Below are positions 8,311-15,823 of a stretch of 64,000 nt of DNA, one piece after another. The translations under genes and the position numbers were made by a program. Numbering within the stretch: the first letter of the stretch is position 1; each line of letters starts with the position of its first letter. The notes beneath the pieces are model-generated. The model saw only the letters and a program-made list of their open reading frames with translations. It did no database searches and had not been told where the DNA came from. The stretch comes from Brevibacterium sanguinis (lineage in GTDB: Bacteria > Actinomycetota > Actinomycetes > Actinomycetales > Brevibacteriaceae): the NCBI RefSeq assembly GCF_003315415.1, contig NZ_QNSB01000009.1, positions 80,043 through 144,042 of the forward strand. The letters run 5' to 3'.

Positions 8311-8641
8311 TCGCCGAGGCATTGAGTTCGGCCCACCGGCGAAGCGTGGAGACGGGTTCGCGCAGAGACCGTCCGAGGTCCGTCAACCGGTATTCGACGC
8401 GTGGCGGCACCTCGGCGTGTGCCTCTCGGGTGATGAGCCCGTCGGCGGCGAGCGATCGCAGAGTCGAGGTGAGCACTTTGGGTGTGATGCCCCCGATCGC
8501 CTGGCGGATCTCGTTGAAGCGCAGTGGTCCCGACTCGAGGATGTCGATGATGAGCACGGTCCACTTGTCCCCGATCCGGTCGAGGATCACCCGAGTCGGA
8601 CAGTCCGGGTCGAAGGCGTTGCCTTCCCAGCTGATTCCCAT
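8246..8641 (-). CDS. HxlR family transcriptional regulator
   Basis: A 131-residue winged-helix regulator. The segment from Cys14 (FDPDCPTRVILDRIGDKW) through RFNEIRQAIGGITPKVLTSTL and RVEYRLTDLGRSL is diagnostic of HxlR/MarR-like DUF24 proteins. Cys14 matches the redox- or quinone-sensing cysteine of members such as YodB and HypR. GGAG lies 7 nt before the ATG at 8641. The gene is divergent from a NAD(P)H-binding oxidoreductase, the usual HxlR target arrangement, with an inverted repeat between them. Confidence 0.92.
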   Translation of the reverse strand: MGISWEGNAFDPDCPTRVILDRIGDKWTVLIIDILESGPLRFNEIRQAIGGITPKVLTSTLRSLAADGLITREAHAEVPPRVEYRLTDLGRSLREPVSTLRRWAELNASAITDSRERDSGPDESRSRRAPR

Positions 8642-8656
8642 CGAACGACTCCATTA

Positions 8657-8689
8657 GTATCTTTGAGGTACGTGATATCTCAAGGATAC
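8657..8689. promoter_or_regulatory. Probable HxlR operator in divergent promoter
   Basis: GTATCTTTGAG (8657-8667) and CTCAAGGATAC (8679-8689) are inverted repeats matching at 10 of 11 positions with an 11-nt spacer, so the half-site centres are about two helical turns apart. It sits between the hxlR-type gene and the oxidoreductase it probably controls. Dyads with GTATC...GATAC ends suit dimeric winged-helix regulators. Confidence 0.75.
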
Positions 8690-8729
8690 CGTCGAGGCGT
8701 CACCACCACCAACGACGTAAGGACTCACC

Positions 8730-9335
8730 ATGAGAATCGCACTCTTCGGAGCATCGGGAATGGTCGGCTCACGCGTGGCGAAGGAAGCCACTGATCGCGG
8801 ACTCGAGGTCACCGCGATCACTCGCTCGGGCACGGAGGTTCCCGGTGCGAGCCGGACCATCCAGGGCGACATGGGCGACGCCGCATTCGCCGCTGCGGTC
8901 GTCACCGACCACGACATCATCGTCTCAACGACCGGCCCGAGCCGCACCGGAGGCGACCACGGCGAATGGCTCGACGCTGTCAGGACCATCGCAGCCGCGA
9001 GCGGTGACAAGCGGATCTTCGTCGTCGGCGGCGCAGGGTCTCTCCTCGTCGACGGCGTCATGCTCAAGGACTCACTCGACTTTCCGGAGATGTACAGGGC
9101 CGAGGCCGAGACCGGTGCGCGTGCCCTGGAGATCCTGCGCTCCGGCGACTACTCGCCCTGGACGCTCATCTCTCCGGCCCCGGTCATCGCCCCGGGCGAG
9201 CGCACCGGCACGTTCACCCTCGGCCTCGATTCGCCGGTCGGCGACACGATCTCGGCGGAGGACTTCGCGATCGCCATGGTCGATGAGATCGAGAACCCGC
9301 GGCACGTCGACGCCCGCTTCACCGTCGCGAACTGA
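8730..9335 (+). CDS. NAD(P)H-binding oxidoreductase
   Basis: A 201-residue atypical SDR of the NAD(P)H-binding (NmrA/YwnB-like) group. The N-terminal ALFGASGMVGSRVAKEA (residues 4-20) is a GxxGxxG dinucleotide motif. There is no Tyr-x3-Lys pair, as usual in this group. Conserved segments RIFVVGGAGSLLVDG and WTLISPAPVIAPGERTG are present. TAAGGA precedes the ATG at 8730. Location opposite the HxlR gene suggests induction by electrophiles or oxidants, which is inference from family behaviour. Confidence 0.88.
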   Translation: MRIALFGASGMVGSRVAKEATDRGLEVTAITRSGTEVPGASRTIQGDMGDAAFAAAVVTDHDIIVSTTGPSRTGGDHGEWLDAVRTIAAASGDKRIFVVGGAGSLLVDGVMLKDSLDFPEMYRAEAETGARALEILRSGDYSPWTLISPAPVIAPGERTGTFTLGLDSPVGDTISAEDFAIAMVDEIENPRHVDARFTVAN

Positions 9336-9344
9336 CTTCCTCCT

Positions 9345-9388
9345 CGCCGAGGTGGCGGCCAGGCATCCGCCCGACAGTCACCTCGGCG
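9345..9388. terminator. Possible shared terminator between convergent genes
   Basis: CGCCGAGGTG (9345-9354) is complementary to CACCTCGGCG (9379-9388). The loop of 24 nt is long, so the assignment is tentative, but the element lies exactly between two convergent stop codons. Confidence 0.4.
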
Positions 9389-9395
9389 CCCGTGG

Positions 9396-10259
9396 TCAGT
9401 GCAGCGCATAGTCGCTCGAGGAGATCTCGAAGCCGTGGCCCCCGTTCGTGCACACGACTCCGCGCTCCTCATCGGTCGTGCAGGTGATTCCCCGGACGAT
9501 GAGGATCTGGCCGTAGCCGAGCACCTCCGTCTCGGCTCCCCACTCTCCCGTGTCCGAGAGCAGGCTGTAGACGGGGTCGCCGTAGGCGGTGAACCGAGCC
9601 GGGCCCGAGTCTGCGAGCTCGATCGCGGTCGGCTGCTGCTGAGCGCCCATATAGTCGACCGTCGGAAGGTCGTCGGGAAAGCTGTGGTTGTCGCAGCCGA
9701 CGCGGTCCTCGATGAAGCCGCACTGATGCTTCCGGGTCTCCGTCGTGAAGTAGACGTCTCCGCCCGATCCCATCCCGTTGCCGAGGTAGTCCCACGGTGC
9801 GACATGGTAGCCGGCGGGCACGTCGACCGAGGCAGGGCGGACGAAGAACTTCTGCCCCGCCTTCTCGCAGACGATGGTGAGCGAGTAGTCGGTGATCTCG
9901 GTGTCCATCGGGAACAGGCACGACCAGCCGAGCACGTCGGTGCCGTGTCCCTCGACATGCAGGGAGTCGTCGTCGCGGCCCTGCGCCATCGCCTCCAGTG
10001 CCCTGATCGCCTCGGCGCACTCGGTCCCGGGAGTGCCCTGGTACACCTTCGACTCGAACTCGGCGGGGGCCTGCCCGCAGTGTCCGGCCGGCAGGGCATC
10101 CCGCTCGACGAGGTCCTCGCCCTGACGGGAAGCGGCTCCGGTCCCGGCCGGCGGATCCGCGGGAGTCGTCTGCGTGGCGAGAGGCTGCCAGGGCGGAGCG
10201 CTGCAGCCGGCCATGAGGAGGGCCAGCGCCCCCAGGATGATCACTGCACGTGTCCTCAT
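9396..10259 (-). CDS. Secreted lipoprotein of unknown function
   Basis: A 287-residue protein with a lipoprotein signal peptide: MRTR, a hydrophobic core and the lipobox LMAGC at residues 15-19, so Cys19 should be lipidated and the protein anchored outside the membrane. The mature part contains several cysteines (for example LPAGHCGQ, TECAEA, SWSCLFP-like, HQCGF, CTTDEERGVVC) that could form disulfides. No enzymatic family is recognised. TAGCCT (10266-10271) lies 6 nt before the ATG, suggesting a leaderless transcript. Confidence 0.78.
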   Translation of the reverse strand: MRTRAVIILGALALLMAGCSAPPWQPLATQTTPADPPAGTGAASRQGEDLVERDALPAGHCGQAPAEFESKVYQGTPGTECAEAIRALEAMAQGRDDDSLHVEGHGTDVLGWSCLFPMDTEITDYSLTIVCEKAGQKFFVRPASVDVPAGYHVAPWDYLGNGMGSGGDVYFTTETRKHQCGFIEDRVGCDNHSFPDDLPTVDYMGAQQQPTAIELADSGPARFTAYGDPVYSLLSDTGEWGAETEVLGYGQILIVRGITCTTDEERGVVCTNGGHGFEISSSDYALH

Positions 10260-10302
10260 CCACCCAGGCTACCGTGCGTCGTCCGCGGTGAGGGCGGTCA
10301 GC

Positions 10303-10334
10303 GGCGTCTGTCGGGTCCGGGCACGACAGACGCC
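10303..10334 (-). terminator. Perfect hairpin, distal terminator of ndh
   Basis: GGCGTCTGTCG (10303-10313) pairs perfectly with CGACAGACGCC (10324-10334), loop 10 nt. It follows a second perfect hairpin at 10335-10366 with no gap. Confidence 0.65.
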
Positions 10335-10366
10335 GAGGCGGTGCCGCGGGTCAGCGGCACCGCCTC
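10335..10366 (-). terminator. Perfect hairpin, proximal terminator of ndh
   Basis: GAGGCGGTGCCGC (10335-10347) pairs perfectly with GCGGCACCGCCTC (10354-10366) around a 6-nt loop. It lies 45 bases beyond the ndh stop codon on the minus strand and directly adjoins the next hairpin. Confidence 0.72.
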
Positions 10367-10410
10367 GGCGGGTCAGTCATCAGTTCGAGCTCACGAACCT
10401 GCGCAGCGGA

Positions 10411-11790
10411 TCAGGCGTTGGCAGGTTCCTTCTTCTTCTGCGGTGCCGGCTTCGAGTTCGCGGCTTCGACGAAGTTCTTCCGCGGAACGTCGAGGTCGAC
10501 GAGCGGGAGGTTGTCGCGACCGAGTACGGCGTTGAGGATCCAGTTGCCGAACACCTTGACCTTGCGGTCGATGCTCGGGATCGCGTAGCCGTGGTAGGCG
10601 CGGTGCATGAGCCAGGCGAGGAATCCGCGGGCTTCGAAATCACCCATCTGCGAGACGCCCTTGTACAGTCCCAGACCGGCGACGGAGCCGATGGTCTTGT
10701 GGAAGTACTGCTTGAACTCGGTCTCTCCGCGCAGAGCGGCGAGGACGTTGGCGGCCAGGACGGGGGCCTGACGCACGACGTGCTGAGCGTTCGGAACGCA
10801 GTAGCCGCCGACGCCTCCGCCGGACAGGTCGGGAACGGCGGCGTTGTCGCCGGCGGCCCAAGCGCCCTCGACGACTCCATCCTCGCCCTCGACCCGGAGA
10901 TCGGCGCGCACGGTCACGCGACCGCGTTCGTCGATCGGCAGGTCCGAGTCGATGAGGAGCGGGTTGGCCTTGACGCCGGCCGACCACACGATGGTGTCGG
11001 CGTCGAACTCCTCGCCGCTGGAGAGCTTGACGCGCTTGTCCGTGCAGTCCTTGAGGAAGGTCTCGAGGTAGACGTCGATGCCTCGTTCGCGCATGTGCTC
11101 GACGACCCAGCGGGCCTGCGCCTCGCCGACCTCGGGCATGACGCGATCCATCGCCTCGACGAGCACGAAGCGGACGTCGGCGTCGGTGAGGGTCTCGTAC
11201 TGGGCCACGGCCGAGCGGACGACGTCCTCGAGTTCGGTGAGGGCCTCGATGCCCGCGAATCCGCCGCCGACGAAGACGAAGGTGAGAGCCTTGCGGCGCT
11301 CGTCGTCGTCCTCCATCAGCGAGGCGTCCGCGACGCGCGAGAGGAGGTGGTCGCGCAGGGCGACGGCTTCCTCGATGCGCTTGAGGCCGATCGCGTTCTC
11401 CTTGAGGCCGGGGATCGGCAGCACGCGGGCGACGGAGCCCGCGGCGAGGACGATGTGGTCGTAGTCGAGTTCGAACGCTTCGTCGTTCTCGGGCTCGACG
11501 ACGACGTACTTGTCGGCGTGGTTGATCGAGGTGACCTTGGCGGTGATGACCTCGGCGCCGGGCAGATTGCGGCGCAGCGGCACGACGGCGTGACGCGGTT
11601 CGATCGAGCCCGCAGCCACCTCGGGGAGGAAGGGCTGGTACGTCATGTAGGGATTGGGATCGACGACCGTCACGGTGGCTTCACCGCGGCCGAGATTCTT
11701 CAGCAGATTCTGTGCGGTGACCAGACCGAGGTAGCCGCCGCCGACGACAAGGATTCGTGGACGCAGTTTCGAGTTTCTGATGAGTGCCAT
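10411..11790 (-). CDS. ndh: Type II NADH:quinone dehydrogenase (NDH-2)
   Basis: A 459-residue FAD enzyme that passes electrons from NADH to quinone at the inner face of the membrane without pumping protons. The FAD motif VVGGGYLG is at residues 15-22 and the NADH-binding motif FVFVGGGFAG at 171-180. The family segments YQPFLPEVAAG, IVLAAGS, WSAGVKANP and a QHVVRQAP quinone-site-like segment are visible. The C-terminal part is amphipathic and ends in a lysine-rich tail. TAGGAT (11797-11802) lies 6 nt before the ATG, so a leaderless mRNA is likely. Two stacked hairpins follow the gene. Confidence 0.93.
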   Translation of the reverse strand: MALIRNSKLRPRILVVGGGYLGLVTAQNLLKNLGRGEATVTVVDPNPYMTYQPFLPEVAAGSIEPRHAVVPLRRNLPGAEVITAKVTSINHADKYVVVEPENDEAFELDYDHIVLAAGSVARVLPIPGLKENAIGLKRIEEAVALRDHLLSRVADASLMEDDDERRKALTFVFVGGGFAGIEALTELEDVVRSAVAQYETLTDADVRFVLVEAMDRVMPEVGEAQARWVVEHMRERGIDVYLETFLKDCTDKRVKLSSGEEFDADTIVWSAGVKANPLLIDSDLPIDERGRVTVRADLRVEGEDGVVEGAWAAGDNAAVPDLSGGGVGGYCVPNAQHVVRQAPVLAANVLAALRGETEFKQYFHKTIGSVAGLGLYKGVSQMGDFEARGFLAWLMHRAYHGYAIPSIDRKVKVFGNWILNAVLGRDNLPLVDLDVPRKNFVEAANSKPAPQKKKEPANA

Positions 11791-11869
11791 GAGCCCATCC
11801 TAGAGCCTTGTGAAAACATTCACGAATTCGGGGCGCCAGCCCAGATCAGGCCCGCAATCGGGCGAAATC

Positions 11870-13162
11870 TCAGCGGCGTCGGCGACGGTGCGACAGGCCC
11901 GCTGCGACCAGCAGGACCAGGGCTGCGAAGCCGCCGACGGCGAGGACGGAATAGCCGAGGATCGGCGTCGACTGGGAGGACACGACGTCCTTCGGGGCGA
12001 CCGCCTTCGGGCTGCTCTCCTCGTCGGGAGCCGCGGTTCCGGTCTCCGATGCGTCCGCTGAGCCCCGCCTGTGCATCTTCACCCAATCGGCGAGCGCATC
12101 GGCGGCGCTCGGCACCGACTTCGGCACATCCGCCTCGATCGCGGCGACGGGGTCGAGCCGGCCCCAGCCGACGATCGGGTCGGGCTTGTCGGCGGTGCTC
12201 CGCCCCTTGTGGCCCTCGACCGGCTTCGCGGTGGTGAGCAGCTTGGCGGTCACCTCGTCGGCACTGAGGTCGGGGTTCTCGGCCCGCATGAGCGCGGCCA
12301 CCCCGGAGACCACCGGGGAGGCGAAGGAGCAGCCCTGACCCTCGGCGTAGCCGCCCGAGTAGTACGGGATGGGAATGTCCGCGGCCGGGCCCATGAGGTC
12401 GACGGCGGTTCCCGGAGCGGTCGATTCGCCGAGCACCCTGCCGTCCTTGCCCAGTCCTCCCACGCCGACGACGCCGGGCACGGTCGAGGGCGACCAGGCC
12501 TGCGTCGCCCCCTGGGAGGCATTTCCCACGCAGGCGATGACGACGACGTCCTTCTCGTACGCGTAGGCGAAGGCCTCGTCCCAGCTCTGCGGCCAGGCGG
12601 GATCGTCCCAGCCGAGGGACATGTTGACGACCTTCGCCCCGGAGTCCACGGCCCATCTCAGGGCCTTGGCGGCCTGGTCCCTCGTCGAACCGGAGTCCTT
12701 GGGCCGGTCCGGTCCCAGCCACATCGAGGCGGAGAGGATCTCGGCGTCGGGCGCGACTCCCGTGGGGCCGGCTCCCCCACCCTGCCCGGCGATGACTCCG
12801 GCGACCGCGGTCCCGTGATGGATCGTGTCCTGACCGCCGATCGGGGTCGTGCCGTCCTTGCCCAGGCCGCTGAAGTCCTTGGACTCCCCGACGACGTCCT
12901 TGAGGTTCTCGTGGTCGGCGTTGACGCCGGAGTCGATGACGGCGACCTTGACGCCGTCGCCGGTGGACGTCTCCCACAGCTTGTCGATGCCGTAGTCCTT
13001 GATGAACCACTGGCCCGGCCCGGCCTTCGGCGCGGCCGCGACCGACTGCGCGGGCCCCATGACGAGTCCGAGCACGAGAAGGGAGACGCAGGCGAGTCTC
13101 GCCGCCGCCTGTGCGCGGTGAGTCGAGGATCGGGCGCTGCGGACGACCGGGACCGAGATCAT
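11870..13162 (-). CDS. Membrane-anchored S8 (subtilisin-like) serine protease
   Basis: A 430-residue extracytoplasmic protease. It has a signal peptide (residues ~1-43, ending AQSVAAA), the catalytic Asp77 in VAVIDSG, His116 in HGTAVAG, oxyanion Asn213, and Ser279 in CSFASP. A disordered linker and a C-terminal membrane helix (about 402-424) end in five arginines, a cytoplasmic stop-transfer tail. This layout resembles mycosins, but no type VII secretion genes are nearby. The start at 13162 (MISVPVVRS) lies 13 nt after ppx; a longer frame would run into ppx. Confidence 0.88.
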   Translation of the reverse strand: MISVPVVRSARSSTHRAQAAARLACVSLLVLGLVMGPAQSVAAAPKAGPGQWFIKDYGIDKLWETSTGDGVKVAVIDSGVNADHENLKDVVGESKDFSGLGKDGTTPIGGQDTIHHGTAVAGVIAGQGGGAGPTGVAPDAEILSASMWLGPDRPKDSGSTRDQAAKALRWAVDSGAKVVNMSLGWDDPAWPQSWDEAFAYAYEKDVVVIACVGNASQGATQAWSPSTVPGVVGVGGLGKDGRVLGESTAPGTAVDLMGPAADIPIPYYSGGYAEGQGCSFASPVVSGVAALMRAENPDLSADEVTAKLLTTAKPVEGHKGRSTADKPDPIVGWGRLDPVAAIEADVPKSVPSAADALADWVKMHRRGSADASETGTAAPDEESSPKAVAPKDVVSSQSTPILGYSVLAVGGFAALVLLVAAGLSHRRRRR

Positions 13163-13175
13163 CAGCGGCTCCGCA

Positions 13176-14123
13176 TCACTGGGGCGGCCGCGTGAGGTCG
13201 AGGGCGATGCCGTCGAGGATGTCGGTCTCCGAGACCGTGATGTCGAGCTCCGCACCCGTCGACACGACCGCGGCATCGATCCGGCGGGCGACCCGGGAGA
13301 AGAGGAGTCCTCCGGCGCCGATGACGTCGACGCGGCCCGGGTGCATGTACGGCAGTGCGGCCCGGGCCTCGCGGTCCATGCTCAGCAGCTCGTCGGCCTG
13401 GCGCTCGATGTCGCCGACGTTCAGATGCGCGCCGTGGATCCGCTCCCGCTGGTAGCTGTCGAGTCCGAGGATCCCCGCGGTCAGGGTGGTCACGGTTCCG
13501 GCGACGCCGATGAAGGTCCGGGGAGCGGAGAAGTCGAGGATCGTCGCGGCCTGATCGAGGTGTTCTTCGATGTCGGCGACTGCGGCCGCGATCTGCTCGG
13601 AGTCGGGGCGGTCGGTCGCCATGTGCCTCTCGGTCAGTCGCACCGAGCCGATGTCCATGCTCACCGCGGATTCGACGCCGCTCGTGCCGAGGACGAGTTC
13701 GGTCGAACCGCCGCCGAGGTCCATGACCATGAATGGTCCGGAGTCCATGCCGCGGCCGACGGTGGCGCCGAGGAACGACAGCTGCGCCTCCTCGTCTCCG
13801 GTGATGACATCGGGCACGACCCCGAGTATCCGGAAGATTCCGGCGAAGAACTCGTCGCGGTTCTGTGCGTCCCGGCTGGCGGAGGTGGCGACGAAACGAA
13901 GCTTCTCGGGCGAGAACTCGGCGGCCGCCTCGGCGAACTCCTGGGCTGCCGCGAACGTGCGCTCCAGCGCCTCGGGCGCGAACTCACCGGTCGCGTCGAC
14001 ACCCTGGCCGAGCCGGACGATGCGCGTCTCCCGGCGCAGCTCGTGCAGGTTCCCGTCCTCGTCGACGTCGGCGATGAGCAGGCGCAGGGAGTTGGTCCCG
14101 CAGTCGAATGCAGCTACACGCAT
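13176..14123 (-). CDS. ppx: Exopolyphosphatase (Ppx/GppA family)
   Basis: A 315-residue Ppx/GppA phosphatase, of the short actinobacterial type that lacks the C-terminal HD domain. Seen motifs: AAFDCGTNSLRLL (phosphate 1), EEAQLSFLGA, and VMDLGGGSTEL (phosphate 2), all part of the ASKHA fold. It hydrolyses terminal phosphate of polyphosphate or pppGpp. It follows ftsB and DUF501 in the conserved actinobacterial order and is followed by the S8 protease. AGGACC precedes the ATG at 14123. Confidence 0.93.
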   Translation of the reverse strand: MRVAAFDCGTNSLRLLIADVDEDGNLHELRRETRIVRLGQGVDATGEFAPEALERTFAAAQEFAEAAAEFSPEKLRFVATSASRDAQNRDEFFAGIFRILGVVPDVITGDEEAQLSFLGATVGRGMDSGPFMVMDLGGGSTELVLGTSGVESAVSMDIGSVRLTERHMATDRPDSEQIAAAVADIEEHLDQAATILDFSAPRTFIGVAGTVTTLTAGILGLDSYQRERIHGAHLNVGDIERQADELLSMDREARAALPYMHPGRVDVIGAGGLLFSRVARRIDAAVVSTGAELDITVSETDILDGIALDLTRPPQ

Positions 14124-14177
14124 GGATTGGTCCTGTTTCTCGAATCGGTCCTACGGCTCGTCGGTCGTGTTCCCAGC

Positions 14178-14741
14178 CTACTCGCTGGCCTCGTTCGCCG
14201 AGGTGGTGGTCCCGTCCGGGTCCTCGTCGGCCTCGGCACGGGTGACGGCGGGGGTGGGCACGTCGGTCATCAGGGAGATCGCCCGGTCGCCGATGGGGTT
14301 GACCCCTGGTCCGGCGGCCAGCGCGTGTCCGACGAGGGCGTGCAGGCATTTGACCCGCGTCGGCATCCCTCCGGCGGAGAAGTCATCGATCTCCTTCACC
14401 TCGGCGATTCCGGCCCGCGACCCGATCGCCGACCGCGTGGCCAGATACTCCTCGTGGGCCTTCCGGTAGGATGCGGCGAGCTCGTCATCGGTCGTGAGCT
14501 CGGCCGTCCATTCGGCCATGATCCCTGCCGCTTCCAGGCGCGAGCACTCGGCGACGAACGCGGGATGGGTGAGGTAGAACGTCGTGGGGAACGGGGTCCC
14601 ATCCTCGAGGCGCGGAGCAGTGGCGACGACGAGGGGCTCGCCGGAGGTGCTGCGGGCGGCGATCCCGACGACCCCGCGGGGAATGCGCCCCAACTGCTCT
14701 CGGAGAGTGGCGAAATCCGCCTCGGTGCACTCTGTGATCAT
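14178..14741 (-). CDS. DUF501 domain protein
   Basis: A 187-residue protein of the DUF501 family, seen in actinobacteria between ftsB and ppx (M. tuberculosis Rv1025 position). Typical segments are QLGRIPRGVVGIAARS, PFPTTFYLTHP and PTRVKCLHALVGHALAAGPGVNPIG, where the His and Cys may form a functional site. Function is unknown. Its ATG overlaps the ftsB stop by one base (TGATG), so the two are translationally coupled. The last ~25 residues are acidic and variable. Confidence 0.92.
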   Translation of the reverse strand: MITECTEADFATLREQLGRIPRGVVGIAARSTSGEPLVVATAPRLEDGTPFPTTFYLTHPAFVAECSRLEAAGIMAEWTAELTTDDELAASYRKAHEEYLATRSAIGSRAGIAEVKEIDDFSAGGMPTRVKCLHALVGHALAAGPGVNPIGDRAISLMTDVPTPAVTRAEADEDPDGTTTSANEASE

Positions 14742-15226
14742 CAGCCCTTCTCCACGGTATTGCCGACCTCGTGTATCGACTCCAGCAACTCAAGGTACCA
14801 GGCCTGCTTGCCCCCGGTTCGCTCCGCCTCCTTCTCGTCCTCCGATCGGGGCTCGCGATTGGTGACGATGACGGCGTTCTTGCCCTTCTCGACGTAGTAC
14901 TGCTCTTCCCTGGCCTTGCGCGCGATGTAGGTGGGGTCCTTGAGCTGCTCGTTCTTCTCCTCCAGAGCCTCGACTTCCGATCGAGTGGAATCGATCTCAT
15001 TGTTGAGCGCGGCGATCTGCTGGGCCTGCTTGAGCGCGGAATTGATCGAGGGCAGGAACATGACGAGGACGAGCGCGATGACGACGAGGAAGATGCCCGT
15101 GCGCCAGGACACCCGGCGTCGGTCGCTCGGGGCGTGAGCCTCCACCACCGGAGCAGGGCGTCGCCGAGGTGCGGCTCTGCCCGGAGCCGATCGCGGTGCG
15201 CTGTTCTTGGGCTTGCTCGGGACCAT
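14741..15226 (-). CDS. ftsB: FtsB/DivIC-like septum formation initiator
   Basis: A 161-residue bitopic division protein. A basic Pro/Ala-rich cytoplasmic N-terminus (1-43) is followed by one membrane helix (GIFLVVIALVLVMFLPSI, about residues 46-63) and an extracellular coiled coil (65-100), then YIARKAREEQYYVEKGKN, which is typical of FtsB/DivIC. It would link FtsL and FtsQ in the divisome. The ATG at 15226 has GGAAAG just upstream; an in-frame ATG at 15295 is possible. Normally it lies directly after eno; here an inverted gene with repeats is inserted upstream. Confidence 0.9.
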   Translation of the reverse strand: MVPSKPKNSAPRSAPGRAAPRRRPAPVVEAHAPSDRRRVSWRTGIFLVVIALVLVMFLPSINSALKQAQQIAALNNEIDSTRSEVEALEEKNEQLKDPTYIARKAREEQYYVEKGKNAVIVTNREPRSEDEKEAERTGGKQAWYLELLESIHEVGNTVEKG

Positions 15227-15440
15227 GTCTCTTTCCGCTGCAGCCGAGGATTGGGAAGGCGGCGGCAGCACTTCCAAGTGTGCCGTGTTCGCCATCCCGG
15301 TGCGAGGATTTCCGTGTCATGGCGTGTTCGGTCCCGCCATCCGAAATGCCGCGTCCGCAAAGAGGTGCGGGGCCGCTCGCGACGGTCCATCTCACACTCC
15401 GCACCCCGAGCTGCACAACGCCCCGAGCCGGCGGCAGGGC

Positions 15441-15660
15441 GTGCGGCGCAGGCGACCATCCCGCACCCCGCACCGGCGGCCGCACAACCTCTCGTTCGCC
15501 GCGCACTCCCTGCCAGTAGCTGCACACCACCCCGTTCGCCGCACACTGCCTACCTGTAGCTACACACCACCCCGTTCGCCGCACACTGCCTACCTGTAGC
15601 TACACACCACCCTGATCGCCGCGCGCTCCCTCCCGGCAGCCGCACACCATCCCCGTCCTA
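15441..15660. repeat. Array of 40-bp imperfect tandem repeats (left of DUF559 gene)
   Basis: Exact 40-bp period: 15481-15520, 15521-15560, 15561-15600, 15601-15640 and a half unit to 15660. Units at 15521 and 15561 differ at one base; the outer ones are more degenerate, and a weakly related unit lies at 15441-15480. The core on the plus strand is GTTCGCCGCACACTGCC. The 597-bp gap between ftsB and the DUF559 gene (15227-15823) holds this array, degenerate related sequence to its left, and an AT-rich segment at 15750-15825; no other gene is seen. Confidence 0.85.
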
Positions 15661-15751
15661 GGAGGAGGAATGGCGCTGACGGTGGGGTATGCGAACGCGC
15701 CGCTCGCGGTACCACTCACTGCGCCGGCCATCGACGCCACGTCCGAGCGCT

Positions 15752-15772
15752 TTATCCACAGAGTTATCAACA
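15752..15772 (+). promoter_or_regulatory. Pair of DnaA-box-like 9-mers
   Basis: TTATCCACA (15752-15760) is the canonical DnaA box and TTATCAACA (15764-15772) differs from it at one position. They are separated by three bases and lie about 50 bp upstream of the DUF559 gene start in an AT-rich island. Confidence 0.5.
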
Positions 15773-15823
15773 GGTTTTAACAACGTGGTTGACGAAAGTC
15801 TCTGTTTGATGGAGTTTGTTGTC

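Noticed and set aside
7664..9335. Integrative element at the tRNA 3' end
   Set aside because: No integrase, no direct repeat of the tRNA 3' end and no mobile-element genes were found downstream.
11870..13162. Type VII secretion (mycosin) locus
   Set aside because: The protease has a mycosin-like layout, but no EccC, EccD or WXG100 genes are in the window.
15441..15660. CRISPR array
   Set aside because: The repeats are contiguous and imperfect with no unique spacers between them, and no cas genes are present.
15752..15772. Chromosomal replication origin
   Set aside because: Only two DnaA-like boxes are seen and dnaA, dnaN, recF and gyrB are not nearby.
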